This document shows, in pieces, positions 16,836 to 25,372 of a stretch of 33,502 nucleotides of DNA. The position numbers and the translations under genes were made by a program. The notes beneath the pieces are model-generated. The model was not told the origin of the DNA. It saw only the letters and a list, made by a program, of their open reading frames with translations, and did no database searches. Every line of letters starts with the position of its first letter. Positions within the stretch are counted from its first letter, which is position 1. Source of the DNA: Christensenella sp. UBA5327 (GTDB lineage Bacteria > Bacillota > Clostridia > Christensenellales > Aristaeellaceae); assembly GCA_002411105.1 (NCBI GenBank), contig DHQX01000024.1, positions 1 through 33,502 on the forward strand, given 5' to 3'.

Positions 16836-18076
16836 ATAAAAAGAAGAGCATCCGCATCCCCCAGGCGCGCCTTGCCATGGCCGCGGCATGGCTTTTGGCC
16901 CTCAGCCTGCTGTTGCCCTATATCATCCAGGGCGACACGCGGCATACCGGCCTCTCCCTCATCGGAGAGACTCCCCAGATCATGCGCGTTTTGCCGCTGG
17001 TAATCGCCATTGGCCTGGCCCTGGTGTTTGCCGTGATGACGCTGGCCAAACCCCGGCGGGAGCTGCTGGGGGCGCTGTGCGCGGCCTGCGCAGCGGCGCT
17101 TGTGGCGGGCATCTATGCCCTCCTCAGCGCCAAAATGACCGCCGATGCCTCCGGGGCCCTCAGCCAGCCCTTTTTTATCCGTCACCTGGGGCCCGGGCTG
17201 TGGCTGGCGATGCTGATGGCCCTCATCGGCCTGGTGACCGGCCTCACCGCCCTGCGCATCTCCACCGCCTATGTGGTGTTATCTGCCATGGCGGCGGTGT
17301 GGCTGCTGCCCATCCTGTGGCTGGTGATCACCGCCTTCCGCGCTGAGCCCGGGGCTTATACCACCTACATCCTGCCCAAGGGCTACACGCTGGATAACTT
17401 CACCCGCCTGTTCACGGAAACCAGCCAGTTTGCCTTCCCCCGCTGGTACCTCAACACGCTGATTGTGGCGGTGTTCACCTGCCTGATCACCACCTCCCTG
17501 GTGCTGATGATCTCCTACGCCTTCAGCCGCCTGCGCTTCCCCACCCGCAAGCTGTTCATGAACGCCGGGCTCATCCTCACCATGTTCCCCGGCTTTATGA
17601 GCATGATCGCGGTCTACCACATCCTCAAGGCCATCGGCCTGGCCAAAAGCCTGATCTCGCTCATCCTGGTGTATTCAGGCGGCGGGGCGCTGGGCTACTT
17701 CATTGCCAAGGGCTTTTTTGACACCATCCCCAGGAGCCTGGACGAGGCCGCCACCATCGACGGCGCCAACAAAAACCAGATCTTCTGGAAGATCATCCTG
17801 CCCTCCTCCAAGCCCATTGTGGTCTACACCGCCATCACCGCCTTTATCGCCCCCTGGGTGGATTTCATCTTTGTCTCGGTCATCATGAAGGATGACTACC
17901 AAAACTACACCGTGGCCCTGGGGCTCTACCGGATGCTGGAGCGGGAGCATATCTACGAGTATTTCACCCGCTTTTGCGCGGGCGCTGTGCTGGTGGCCAT
18001 CCCCATCACGCTGCTGTTCATCAAAATACAGAAGTTCTACGTGGAAGGCGTCACCGGCGGGGCGGTGAAGGGATGA
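16832..18076 (+). CDS. Maltodextrin ABC transporter permease, MalG type
   Basis: Second membrane subunit of the importer, 414 residues, longer than the usual 280. The first 140 residues add about four predicted spans (13-33, 52-72, 78-98, 122-143) ahead of the standard six-span permease core. The EAA loop lies at about 303-322 (LDEAATIDGANKNQIFWKII). It overlaps the preceding permease and the following amylase gene by four bases each, so the three are translated as a coupled set. The ribosome site GGAGGAG lies inside the end of the upstream gene. The extended N-terminus is odd for MalG, but sequence gives no clue to its role. Confidence 0.93.
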   Translation: MNKKKSIRIPQARLAMAAAWLLALSLLLPYIIQGDTRHTGLSLIGETPQIMRVLPLVIAIGLALVFAVMTLAKPRRELLGALCAACAAALVAGIYALLSAKMTADASGALSQPFFIRHLGPGLWLAMLMALIGLVTGLTALRISTAYVVLSAMAAVWLLPILWLVITAFRAEPGAYTTYILPKGYTLDNFTRLFTETSQFAFPRWYLNTLIVAVFTCLITTSLVLMISYAFSRLRFPTRKLFMNAGLILTMFPGFMSMIAVYHILKAIGLAKSLISLILVYSGGGALGYFIAKGFFDTIPRSLDEAATIDGANKNQIFWKIILPSSKPIVVYTAITAFIAPWVDFIFVSVIMKDDYQNYTVALGLYRMLEREHIYEYFTRFCAGAVLVAIPITLLFIKIQKFYVEGVTGGAVKG

Positions 18077-19599
18077 GGCGGGCGGTAGCGCTGCTCCTCA
18101 TCTGCCTGCTGCCCCTTGTGGGCCTGGCGGAAGCCTTGCCCCAGGGCGCAGGGTATGAGATTTTCACCCCCAGCTTTTATGATGGTGACGGTGACGGCCA
18201 GGGGGATCTGCAGGGCATTGCCCACCAGGTGCCCTATTTGGAAACGCTTTCCATCGGCGCCCTGTGGCTCACCCCCTTTTATCCCTCCCCCTCCTACCAC
18301 GGCTATGACGTGACGGACTATATGGCGGTAAGCCCCGCCCTTGGCACCCTTGAGGATTTTTCAGCCCTGGCCCAGCGCCTCCATCAGGCGGATATCAAGC
18401 TCATCATCGATCTGGTGGTGAACCACTCCTCAAGCGAGCATCCCTGGTTCCTCTCCGCCCGGGAAAGCCTGCCCCTTGCCCCCTGCGGCCAGGAGGTCTG
18501 CCCCCATCAACAGGGCTGCCGCGCGCACAACCCCTATGTAGGCTACTATAATTTCAGCCAGGGCGCAGGCCAGCACCCGGTGCCGGGGGCAGAGGGCTGG
18601 TTTTACCAAAGCAGCTTTGGCCATCACATGCCGGATTTCAACCTGGATAACCCCGCCTTAAGAGAGGATCTGCTCAAGATCGCCGCCTTCTGGCTGGGAA
18701 GGGGTGCAGACGGCTTCCGGCTGGACGCGGTGGTGCACTTTTATGAGGAAAACACCGCCAGGAACATCGATTTCCTCCGCTGGTTTAAGGAGGAGGTCAA
18801 GGCCATCCGGCCTGATAGCTTCCTCATTGCCGAGGCATGGAAGGATCAGGCCACCATCCTCAAGCTTTACGAAAGCGGCGTTGACAGCTTTTTCAATTTT
18901 CCTTTTGCCGGCGCCGATGGGGAAATCATACGGGCCATTCGGGAGAAAAACGGCCTCAACCTTGCCAGAAAAGCCGCCGGGTGGCAAAATGGCATCCTGG
19001 CTGTCAACCCACAGGGGGCTGACGCGCCCTTTTTGTCCAACCACGACACCGGGCGCAGTGCTGGCTTTTTGCGAAGGGACCCGCAACAGATGAAGCAGGC
19101 CGCCGCCCTTTACCTCATGCTGCCGGGGCTTCCCTTTGTCTATTACGGCGAGGAAATCGGCATGACCGGCTCCGGCCGGGATGAGAACAAGCGCCTGCCC
19201 ATGCTCTGGTCGCTGACGGACCAGGCAGGCATGGCCAGCGCCCCCGCTCAGGCCGATCAGGCCCAGCGCCTGAAAGACCCGGTTGATACCCAGGCGGGTG
19301 ACCCGGCTTCATTGCTCAATTTTTACCGCCATATCCTGGCCGTCAGAAAAGCGCACCCGGCGCTTACAACAGGCCAGGTGGAGGCCCTTGACCTGGGGAA
19401 CCCCGCCATCCTGGCCTACCGGGCCAGCAAAGGGGATCAAAACGCGCTGGTTATCCAAAACCTGGGGGAGGAGGCGGTCAGCCTCCCCATCACCTGGCAG
19501 GAGCGCTTTTCTGACAGCTGGGATACCGGATCCGGGCTGCCTCAAATCACCCCAAACACCCTGACGCTGCCGCCCTTGTCCGGTTGCGTCTGGCACTAA
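18073..19599 (+). CDS. Exported GH13 alpha-amylase
   Basis: Glycoside hydrolase family 13 enzyme that cuts alpha-1,4-glucans, 508 residues. A signal peptide at 1-19 (MRRAVALLLICLLPLVGLA) sends it outside the membrane. The four GH13 regions are DLVVNHSS at 113-120, GFRLDAVVHF at 214-223 (nucleophile Asp218), FLIAEAW at 250-256 (acid/base Glu254) and FLSNHDTGR at 320-328 (Asp325). YDGDGDGQGDL near 36-46 resembles the calcium-type loop of secreted amylases. An insertion at 138-149 holds three Cys, unusual for an exported protein and possibly a metal or disulfide site. Coupling to malG suggests it cleaves starch or dextrins into oligomers for the transporter. Alpha-glucosidase or neopullulanase activity is possible. 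Confidence 0.92.
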   Translation: MRRAVALLLICLLPLVGLAEALPQGAGYEIFTPSFYDGDGDGQGDLQGIAHQVPYLETLSIGALWLTPFYPSPSYHGYDVTDYMAVSPALGTLEDFSALAQRLHQADIKLIIDLVVNHSSSEHPWFLSARESLPLAPCGQEVCPHQQGCRAHNPYVGYYNFSQGAGQHPVPGAEGWFYQSSFGHHMPDFNLDNPALREDLLKIAAFWLGRGADGFRLDAVVHFYEENTARNIDFLRWFKEEVKAIRPDSFLIAEAWKDQATILKLYESGVDSFFNFPFAGADGEIIRAIREKNGLNLARKAAGWQNGILAVNPQGADAPFLSNHDTGRSAGFLRRDPQQMKQAAALYLMLPGLPFVYYGEEIGMTGSGRDENKRLPMLWSLTDQAGMASAPAQADQAQRLKDPVDTQAGDPASLLNFYRHILAVRKAHPALTTGQVEALDLGNPAILAYRASKGDQNALVIQNLGEEAVSLPITWQERFSDSWDTGSGLPQITPNTLTLPPLSGCVWH

Positions 19600-19611
19600 G
19601 AAAGGACCATT

Positions 19612-21096
19612 ATGCGCCAAAGCGGAATTCTGATGCACCTCACCTCCCTCCCCTCCAAGGAGGGCATCGGCACCATGGGGGCGCCCGCCCGCCAGTTTGT
19701 GGATTTTCTCGCGGATGCCGGCATGGCCATCTGGCAGGTGCTGCCCATCTCGCCCACCGGCTTTGCCGAGTCTCCCTACCAGTGCTTCTCCACCTTCGCC
19801 GGCAACCCCAACCTCATTGACCTGAAAACCCTGGTGCGGGAGCGTATCCTCCCCGTCTTCCAGTGGCCGGCCCTGGGGGAGGATCCGGAGCGGGTGGACT
19901 TCACCCAGGTCATCGGCTTCAAGCGCAGCAAGCTGGAGGAGGCCTTCCGCCACGCCGGCAGGAAGCTGGCGGGGGAGGTGGACAAATTCCGGGAGGACAA
20001 CGCCGGGTGGGTGGAGGACTATGCTCTGTTTATGGCGCTCAAGGAGCATTTTGGCGGCATCTCCTGGCAGGATTGGCCGGATGAGGCCATCCGCATGCGC
20101 CGGGCCAAGGCCCTGCGGCAGTATGGGGAAACCCTCAAAACCCAGGTGGAGGAGCAGGTGTTCATCCAGTACCTGTTCTTCAGGCAATGGCACCAGCTCA
20201 AGGCCTATGCCAATCAAAAGGGCGTCCAGATCTTTGGCGATATGCCCATCTATGTGGCGGAGGATTCCGCCGATGCCTGGGCCAACCCCGGCATCTTCCA
20301 GCTGGACCGTCACCGCCGCCCCACCCACGTGGCAGGCGTGCCGCCGGACTATTTCTCCTGGGACGGCCAGCGCTGGGGCAACCCGCTGTACAACTGGGCG
20401 GCGCTTGCCCGTCGGGGCTATGACTGGTGGATTACGCGGCTTAAGTGGATGGAGGGGATCTTTGACATCACCCGCATCGACCACTTCATCGGCTTTGCCA
20501 ACTACTACGCTGTCCCCGCCTACGAAAAAACCGCCCGCAACGGGACCTGGCACCTGGGCCCGGGCAAGCGCTTCTTTGAGGTGGTGCAGCGGGAACTGCC
20601 CCAGATGCGCATCGTGGCGGAGGACCTGGGTGCTGTCAACCAGCGGGTGCGCAAGCTCATGGCCTACTGCGGCTACCCCGGCATGAAGGTGTTGACCTTC
20701 GCCTTCTCAGGCGACCCCCACAACGAGCACCTGGTCAAATACCATGACCGCAACACCGTGGCCTACACCGGCACCCACGACAACAACACCCTGCTGGGCT
20801 GGTGGACCCATGCCACCCAGCAGGAGCGCAACAGCGCCATTCTGGCGCTGAATATCCGCCATGATGAGGACATCCTGGACGCCATCATGGACCGGGCGCT
20901 TAAAAGCCCCGCCGACACCGCCATCATCCCCATGCAGGACATCCTGCGGCTGCCGGAATCAGCCCGCATGAACCTGCCCGGCACCATCGGCTCCAACTGG
21001 CTCTGGCGCATGATGCCGGGCGCCGCCAGCAAAAAGCTGGCCTCCAAGCTGCGGGCGATGAACCTGGCCGCCGGCCGGGTGAGCGGGAAGGCGTAA
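19612..21096 (+). CDS. malQ: 4-alpha-glucanotransferase (amylomaltase)
   Basis: Cytoplasmic GH77 enzyme that transfers maltosyl units between maltodextrins and releases glucose, so imported oligomers can enter glycolysis. The 494 residues match the short bacterial MalQ form. Catalytic residues are nucleophile Asp290 (TRIDHFIGF), acid/base Glu337 (IVAEDLG) and Asp390 (GTHDNN). The N-terminus LTSLPSKEGIGTMG and the motif ISPTGFAESPYQ are typical of the family. It starts 12 bases after the amylase stop, with AAAGGA as ribosome site, and is the last gene of the operon. A strong terminator follows. Confidence 0.96.
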   Translation: MRQSGILMHLTSLPSKEGIGTMGAPARQFVDFLADAGMAIWQVLPISPTGFAESPYQCFSTFAGNPNLIDLKTLVRERILPVFQWPALGEDPERVDFTQVIGFKRSKLEEAFRHAGRKLAGEVDKFREDNAGWVEDYALFMALKEHFGGISWQDWPDEAIRMRRAKALRQYGETLKTQVEEQVFIQYLFFRQWHQLKAYANQKGVQIFGDMPIYVAEDSADAWANPGIFQLDRHRRPTHVAGVPPDYFSWDGQRWGNPLYNWAALARRGYDWWITRLKWMEGIFDITRIDHFIGFANYYAVPAYEKTARNGTWHLGPGKRFFEVVQRELPQMRIVAEDLGAVNQRVRKLMAYCGYPGMKVLTFAFSGDPHNEHLVKYHDRNTVAYTGTHDNNTLLGWWTHATQQERNSAILALNIRHDEDILDAIMDRALKSPADTAIIPMQDILRLPESARMNLPGTIGSNWLWRMMPGAASKKLASKLRAMNLAAGRVSGKA

Positions 21097-21112
21097 GCCT
21101 GTGACAAGGCCG

Positions 21113-21151
21113 CCGGGCTGCCGCGTGATGAGCGCGGCAGCCCGGTTTTTT
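21113..21151 (+). terminator. Rho-independent terminator of the maltodextrin operon
   Basis: A perfect 13-bp GC-rich stem (CCGGGCTGCCGCG at 21113-21125 with its complement at 21133-21145) is followed by six T (21146-21151). It lies 17 bases behind the malQ stop. Confidence 0.93.
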
Positions 21152-21159
21152 GACTGCTG

Positions 21160-21347
21160 CCGTCCCTTGCCTCAAACTGCCCGTAGCGCTGCCAGGCTTT
21201 GAGGAAAGTATCCTGCGCGGCGTCCTGGGAAAGCGCATGATCCCTGAGCATCACAAAGCAGGTCTGGACCACCGCGGCCTCGTAGCTGGCAATCCAGTGT
21301 GCCACCACAGCCTCCGGCGCCCTTGTCTGTATCCTGGCGCTGTCCAT
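21160..21347 (-). pseudogene. Truncated ECF sigma factor gene (N-terminal remnant)
   Basis: The minus-strand frame from ATG 21347 (GAGGAGG just upstream) encodes about 62 residues matching the start and region 2 of an ECF sigma-70 factor: AVVQTCFVMLRDHALSQDAA followed by QDTFLKAWQRYGQF. The similarity stops near the malQ terminator. The frame continues only as antisense of the terminator and malQ, so the rest of region 2 and all of region 4, which binds promoters, are missing. A relic of the promoter is still visible upstream. It is most likely a gene cut by rearrangement when the maltodextrin operon took its present place; no product is expected to work. Confidence 0.75.
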
Positions 21348-21368
21348 CCCCGCTTCACCTCCTCACCC

Positions 21369-21376
21369 ATTAGACG
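21369..21376 (-). promoter_or_regulatory. Possible ECF-type -10 element of the sigma remnant
   Basis: Minus strand CGTCTAAT lies about 20 bases before the remnant's ATG. CGTC is the -10 core recognised by SigM-like ECF factors, and such genes often drive their own expression. I do not see a good AAC-type -35 at the right distance, so this is tentative. Confidence 0.35.
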
Positions 21377-21448
21377 AATTAGCGGGCGCTTTTTTTCGGT
21401 CTTTTGAAATTGACCCATATGGGCTATGTACGCGCCCTACCCGGTGGA

Positions 21449-21454
21449 TATAAT
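21449..21454 (+). promoter_or_regulatory. Possible -10 box of the NagZ-type gene, with flanking palindromes
   Basis: A perfect TATAAT lies 36 bases before the ATG at 21491, but the -35 position holds no TTGACA-like hexamer. Two symmetric sequences flank it: CCCATATGGG (21414-21423) upstream and ATGAT-N8-ATCAT (21453-21470) across the likely transcription start. The pattern suggests a promoter under regulator control. Confidence 0.4.
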
Positions 21455-21490
21455 GATTATATTGTATCATCTAAATGGGAGGGCTTGGCT

Positions 21491-23401
21491 ATGGCAAACA
21501 AAGCGCTGGCAGGTGCTGTGTGTATTTGCTTATTGGTTTCATTATTGGGGGTGGCTGCGGCGGCAGGGGACGCGCCCAGGCCTGAACTGACGCTGCGCCA
21601 GAAGATCATGCAAAAAATCATGCTGAGCGTGCGCAACTGGTCGGATAACCCAAGCCCCACACCGGAGGAAAGAAAGGCTTTCCCCGCCTTCACCCAGATG
21701 AATGACAGGGTGCTGGGTTTTTTAAGTGCCTATCAGCCCGGCGGCATGATCCTCTTTGCGCCTAACACCCCGGACACCGCCACCACCATGGCGCTGATTG
21801 ACGCGATGCAAAGCGCGCTGCGGGAAGCTGGCGCACCCCGGCTCCTGATTGGCATCGACCAGGAGGGCGGGCGCATCACCCGGCTGGGCGAGGGTACCTC
21901 CCTGCCGGGCAACATGGCCCTGGGGGCAATCAGCAGCCCGGAGGCGGCGTATCAGACAGGCCAGATCCTGGGATCTGAGCTTTTTGCCCTGGGCATCAAC
22001 ATGGATTTTGCCCCGGCGCTGGATGTGAACAACAACCCCCAAAACCCGGTCATCAACGTCCGCTCCTTTGGTGAATCCCCCCAGAAGGTGGCGGAGCTTG
22101 GCATCCAGCTGGCGCGTGGCCTGGCTGATGCCGGGGTGCTGCCGGTGATCAAGCATTTCCCGGGGCACGGCGACACCCAGACCGATTCCCACGTGGCGCT
22201 GCCCAGGGTGGACAAGGACAAGGCCGCCCTCCTTGCCATGGAGCTGCTGCCCTTTCAGGCAGCCATTGACGATGGGATCCGGGTGGTGATGAGTGCGCAC
22301 ATCCAGTATCCGGCGCTGGATGACACCCGGGTGATCTCCAAAAAGACCGGCGAGGGCATTCTTCTGCCCGCCACCCTGTCCCCCAGAATTCTGACTGGGG
22401 TGCTGCGCGGGGAAATGGGCTTTGACGGGGTTATCATCACCGATGCCATGAACATGGACGCCATCGCCGCCCACTTTGGCATAGGCGAGGCCATGGTGCG
22501 CGCCTTTGAGGCCGGGGTGGACCTGGCGCTGATGCCCATTGAGATCGCCTGCCCGGAGGACATCAAAACCTTTGAGGAAGCGGTGATAGAGGTGGAGGGG
22601 GCGGTGGCCGAGGGCAGGCTGCCGGAGAAAGACCTGGATGAATCCCTGGCGCGCATCATGGCGCTTAAGGCCGGGCTTGCGCCCCTTGCTGATAGACCAC
22701 TTGAAGAACGCATCAAGGCGGCTGAAACCATCGTGGGAAGCGCTGGGCACAAGGCGGCTGAGCGCCAGATGGCGGCAAAGTCCCTCACCCTGTTGCGGGG
22801 GCAGGACACCCTGCCCCTAAAGCCCCGGGAGGGCCAGCAGGTGCTGATCACCGGCACCAGCCAGGCGGAAGTGACCGCCCTGCGCTTTGGAATTGAGCGG
22901 CTGATGAGGGAGGGCAAGCTGCCCCAAATTCATTTGGTCACCTATCTGTACACAGAAAAAAACGCGCCGGATGAGGCGTTCATGGCCCTGGTGGCAGAAA
23001 GCGACTATGCCATCCTCACCTCCCGCATCGCCACCGCGGAGCAGCTGAAAAAAGGCCAGTGGCAGTCGGACTTCCCGCTGGCGGCAAGCGCCCTGTTTGA
23101 TGAGCGCGGCATCCCTTATGGCGTGCTGAGCCTGCTACTGCCCCAGGACGGTGCGCTCATCCAATCGGCCCCCATCATGATGATGCTTTATAACCCCGTC
23201 GGCATGAGTGATAAGGCTTATCAAAACCAGCGCTATGCCTTTGGACCCAACCTGCCCGCCGCCATGGATGTGCTCTTTGGCGACGCCAAGCCCCAGGGAA
23301 AGCTGCCAGTCACCCTTTATGCGCTTGATGAAAACCGGAATATCAGCCCTGAGCAGGTGCTGTATCCGGTGGGGTTTGGGCTGAATGAATCAAAGCCTTA
23401 A
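21491..23401 (+). CDS. nagZ: Exported GH3 beta-N-acetylglucosaminidase (NagZ type)
   Basis: Glycoside hydrolase family 3 enzyme that removes N-acetylglucosamine from muropeptides or chitooligomers. From ATG 21491 (GGGAGGG upstream; the frame also opens at 21404 without a ribosome site and before the -10) it has 636 residues. A signal sequence at about 1-25 is followed by the TIM barrel: QEGGRITRL at 124-132, KHFPGHG at 221-227, the Asp232/His234 acid-base dyad (TDSHVALP) and nucleophile Asp318 (IITDAM). A second alpha/beta domain follows from about 380. Size and architecture match two-domain NagZ of Bacillus rather than the single-domain Gram-negative form. It is probably active outside the cell in wall turnover. 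It is monocistronic. Confidence 0.92.
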   Translation: MANKALAGAVCICLLVSLLGVAAAAGDAPRPELTLRQKIMQKIMLSVRNWSDNPSPTPEERKAFPAFTQMNDRVLGFLSAYQPGGMILFAPNTPDTATTMALIDAMQSALREAGAPRLLIGIDQEGGRITRLGEGTSLPGNMALGAISSPEAAYQTGQILGSELFALGINMDFAPALDVNNNPQNPVINVRSFGESPQKVAELGIQLARGLADAGVLPVIKHFPGHGDTQTDSHVALPRVDKDKAALLAMELLPFQAAIDDGIRVVMSAHIQYPALDDTRVISKKTGEGILLPATLSPRILTGVLRGEMGFDGVIITDAMNMDAIAAHFGIGEAMVRAFEAGVDLALMPIEIACPEDIKTFEEAVIEVEGAVAEGRLPEKDLDESLARIMALKAGLAPLADRPLEERIKAAETIVGSAGHKAAERQMAAKSLTLLRGQDTLPLKPREGQQVLITGTSQAEVTALRFGIERLMREGKLPQIHLVTYLYTEKNAPDEAFMALVAESDYAILTSRIATAEQLKKGQWQSDFPLAASALFDERGIPYGVLSLLLPQDGALIQSAPIMMMLYNPVGMSDKAYQNQRYAFGPNLPAAMDVLFGDAKPQGKLPVTLYALDENRNISPEQVLYPVGFGLNESKP

Positions 23402-23421
23402 TAGCGGCATATAAACCTGCA

Positions 23422-23451
23422 AACCCGGCGAAGTATGCACTTCGCCGGGTT
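23422..23451. terminator. Bidirectional terminator between convergent genes
   Basis: A perfect 13-bp stem (AACCCGGCGAAGT at 23422-23434 with ACTTCGCCGGGTT at 23439-23451) and a 4-base loop lie between the ends of the NagZ-type gene (plus) and the oxidoreductase gene (minus). T-rich stretches on both sides are weak, so efficiency is uncertain, but the position fits shared use. Confidence 0.75.
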
Positions 23452-23484
23452 CTTGAATGAGGGCGTGGTTCTCAGCTTTCTGCG

Positions 23485-24522
23485 TCAGCAGACGCCATGA
23501 TAATTCACCTCCACGGGTGTGCGATGCTGCGCTGACTGGAGAATGGCCAGCACCACAAAGCTCGCCTGGGCCGCCGCTTCCAGGGACACATGGAAATCAT
23601 CCCCAGTTATCAGGCAGTCCACAAAGCTTCTGATGCTTTCAAAGGCAAAACCTTTGGGCGCGCCAAAGATATGGTTTTGCACCAGAACATCAGGCACCAC
23701 CACTTTTTCATCGGTATACATCTGAATGAGGTTATGGTTGGAAGCGTCAATGGCAATCATGCCTTTGGTGCCCAGGAGGTTGCATTTGATATCATTGACG
23801 CAGGGGTTGGCATTGGGTGTAATCCATCCGTTTTCCATTTGGGCGATGCAACCATTTTCATATTCAAGGGTGGTGAGGTACTCATCCACCGTATCAACGC
23901 CCTTCCCCTTCAAAATACCCTCCCGGGAAACGCTGTATACCCGCTTCACCCGGCTGTTGAAAAGCCAGTTGAGCGTATCGATGGAATGGCTGCCCAGAAA
24001 CCATAGGATAGAGGATTTCGCCGCCCAGGGCAACATATCCGTCGCGACCCACTTGACATCATTGAGACGGAAGTATCCTGAATAAATTTCCCCCAATTCA
24101 CCCTGGTCAATCGCCACCTTGGCCCGGTTAAAGGGAGGGCTCCACCGGTTATGCAGGTCAACCATGGCACGCACGCCATTTTCACGCACGGCGTTCATGA
24201 TTCTGATGATATCATCTTTTGTTGTGGCAATTGGTTTTTCAATCAGAATATGCTTCTTGTGGCTGGCCGCGCACAGTGCTGGCTCTGTATGCGCAAAGTC
24301 GGGTGTCACAATGGCGACCGCGTCGCAATCCACCGCTTGAAGCATTCTTTCGCAGCTGTCAAACACATTGTGTACGCCCAGCCGCGCGGCGCTGTCCTGC
24401 GCTTTTTTCAGGTTGAGATCACACAGGGCTACCACCTCGCAAAAGGGATGCGCCTGATATATTCTCGCGTGGTTTTCACCCCAGATGCCCGCGCCAATAA
24501 TAGCCATTCTGATTCTTTTCAT
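23485..24522 (-). CDS. Gfo/Idh/MocA family oxidoreductase
   Basis: NAD(P)-dependent dehydrogenase for a sugar, inositol or amino sugar, cytoplasmic, 345 residues. The Rossmann motif is IGAGIWGENHA at 9-19, the family hallmark EKP is at 95-97, and the catalytic region GSHSIDTLNWL at 177-187 supplies His179 and Asp182. The rest is the beta-sheet substrate domain. It is the last gene of the ABC operon, 25 bases behind a permease, with AGGAGGG before the ATG. Its presence with a sugar importer suggests it oxidises the imported compound or a derivative. Base composition is more AT-rich than in the genes to the left. The exact substrate cannot be told. Confidence 0.92.
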   Translation of the reverse strand: MKRIRMAIIGAGIWGENHARIYQAHPFCEVVALCDLNLKKAQDSAARLGVHNVFDSCERMLQAVDCDAVAIVTPDFAHTEPALCAASHKKHILIEKPIATTKDDIIRIMNAVRENGVRAMVDLHNRWSPPFNRAKVAIDQGELGEIYSGYFRLNDVKWVATDMLPWAAKSSILWFLGSHSIDTLNWLFNSRVKRVYSVSREGILKGKGVDTVDEYLTTLEYENGCIAQMENGWITPNANPCVNDIKCNLLGTKGMIAIDASNHNLIQMYTDEKVVVPDVLVQNHIFGAPKGFAFESIRSFVDCLITGDDFHVSLEAAAQASFVVLAILQSAQHRTPVEVNYHGVC

Positions 24523-24547
24523 TTGTATGTATACCCTCCTATTCCAA

Positions 24548-25372
24548 TTAACCCTTGACTGAGCCTAAGGTCAGCCCACGGATCATATGTTTTTGTACAC
24601 TGATGGCAAAAACAAGCACCGGAATCACTGCGAGTGTGCCGGTGGCCGCCATTTCACCCCATTTCACACCAGAAACCGATAGGTAGGTCATGACAGAGGT
24701 GGGGATGGTTTTTGCGCGAATGGTGGTGAGAAAGTTTGCAAAGACAAACTCATTCCATGCGTTGATAATACAGAATATGGCCGTTGCAACCATGCCGGGC
24801 AGGATAAGCGGCAGAATAATTTTCTTTAGCGCCTGCATGCGCGTGCAGCCGTCAACTGAGGCCGCTTCTTCCAGTTCAATAGGCAGATCTTCAATGAAAC
24901 CCCGCATCATCCAAATGGTGAAGGGGATATTGAATGAGGTGTAGCAGATAATCAGCAGCAAATGGGTATCCAGCAGCCGAAAAAGCGCTGCCAGCATAAA
25001 ATAGGGGATGATGACAGCCATTGCTGGCAGAAAACGCTGGCTAAGCACCCAGAACGCGCGGCTCTCCCGCTTGGGCCAGTTATAGCGCGCAAAGCCGTAA
25101 GCCGCCAACGTGCCAAGCACCAGAGAAATGAGGGTTGATACAACGGCGATGATGGCGCTGTTTAAAAACAGGTTCATGATGCCTTCATTCATGATGGTTT
25201 CATAGTTAATGGAAGTAAAGCTGGAGAAAACTTTACCGGGGTCAAACACATCCGCCTTGTTTCTGAAGCTAACCGATATCATCCAAAGAAAGGGGAGCAA
25301 AGTGAAAAGACAGATGATGACATAGCTGATTCCAAAAAGGAGATTCTGTGCAATGCTGTGTTTTCTTCTCAT
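24548..25372 (-). CDS. Carbohydrate ABC transporter permease, MalG/CUT1 type
   Basis: Inner-membrane subunit of a sugar importer, 274 residues, the standard six-span length. Spans are visible at about 13-31, 70-92, 105-126, 138-157, 185-205 and 240-260. The EAA loop is LEEAASVDGCTRMQALKKII. The start ATG has AAAGGAG upstream and overlaps the stop of the preceding permease by four bases (ATGA), so the two membrane subunits are made together. It belongs to an operon of binding protein, two permeases and an oxidoreductase without an ATPase gene. Confidence 0.94.
   Translation of the reverse strand: MRRKHSIAQNLLFGISYVIICLFTLLPFLWMISVSFRNKADVFDPGKVFSSFTSINYETIMNEGIMNLFLNSAIIAVVSTLISLVLGTLAAYGFARYNWPKRESRAFWVLSQRFLPAMAVIIPYFMLAALFRLLDTHLLLIICYTSFNIPFTIWMMRGFIEDLPIELEEAASVDGCTRMQALKKIILPLILPGMVATAIFCIINAWNEFVFANFLTTIRAKTIPTSVMTYLSVSGVKWGEMAATGTLAVIPVLVFAISVQKHMIRGLTLGSVKG

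Noticed and set aside
19309..20553. Long minus-strand frame opposite the amylase and malQ genes
   Set aside because: Spans the junction of two real genes, has no ribosome site and shows shadow-like composition.
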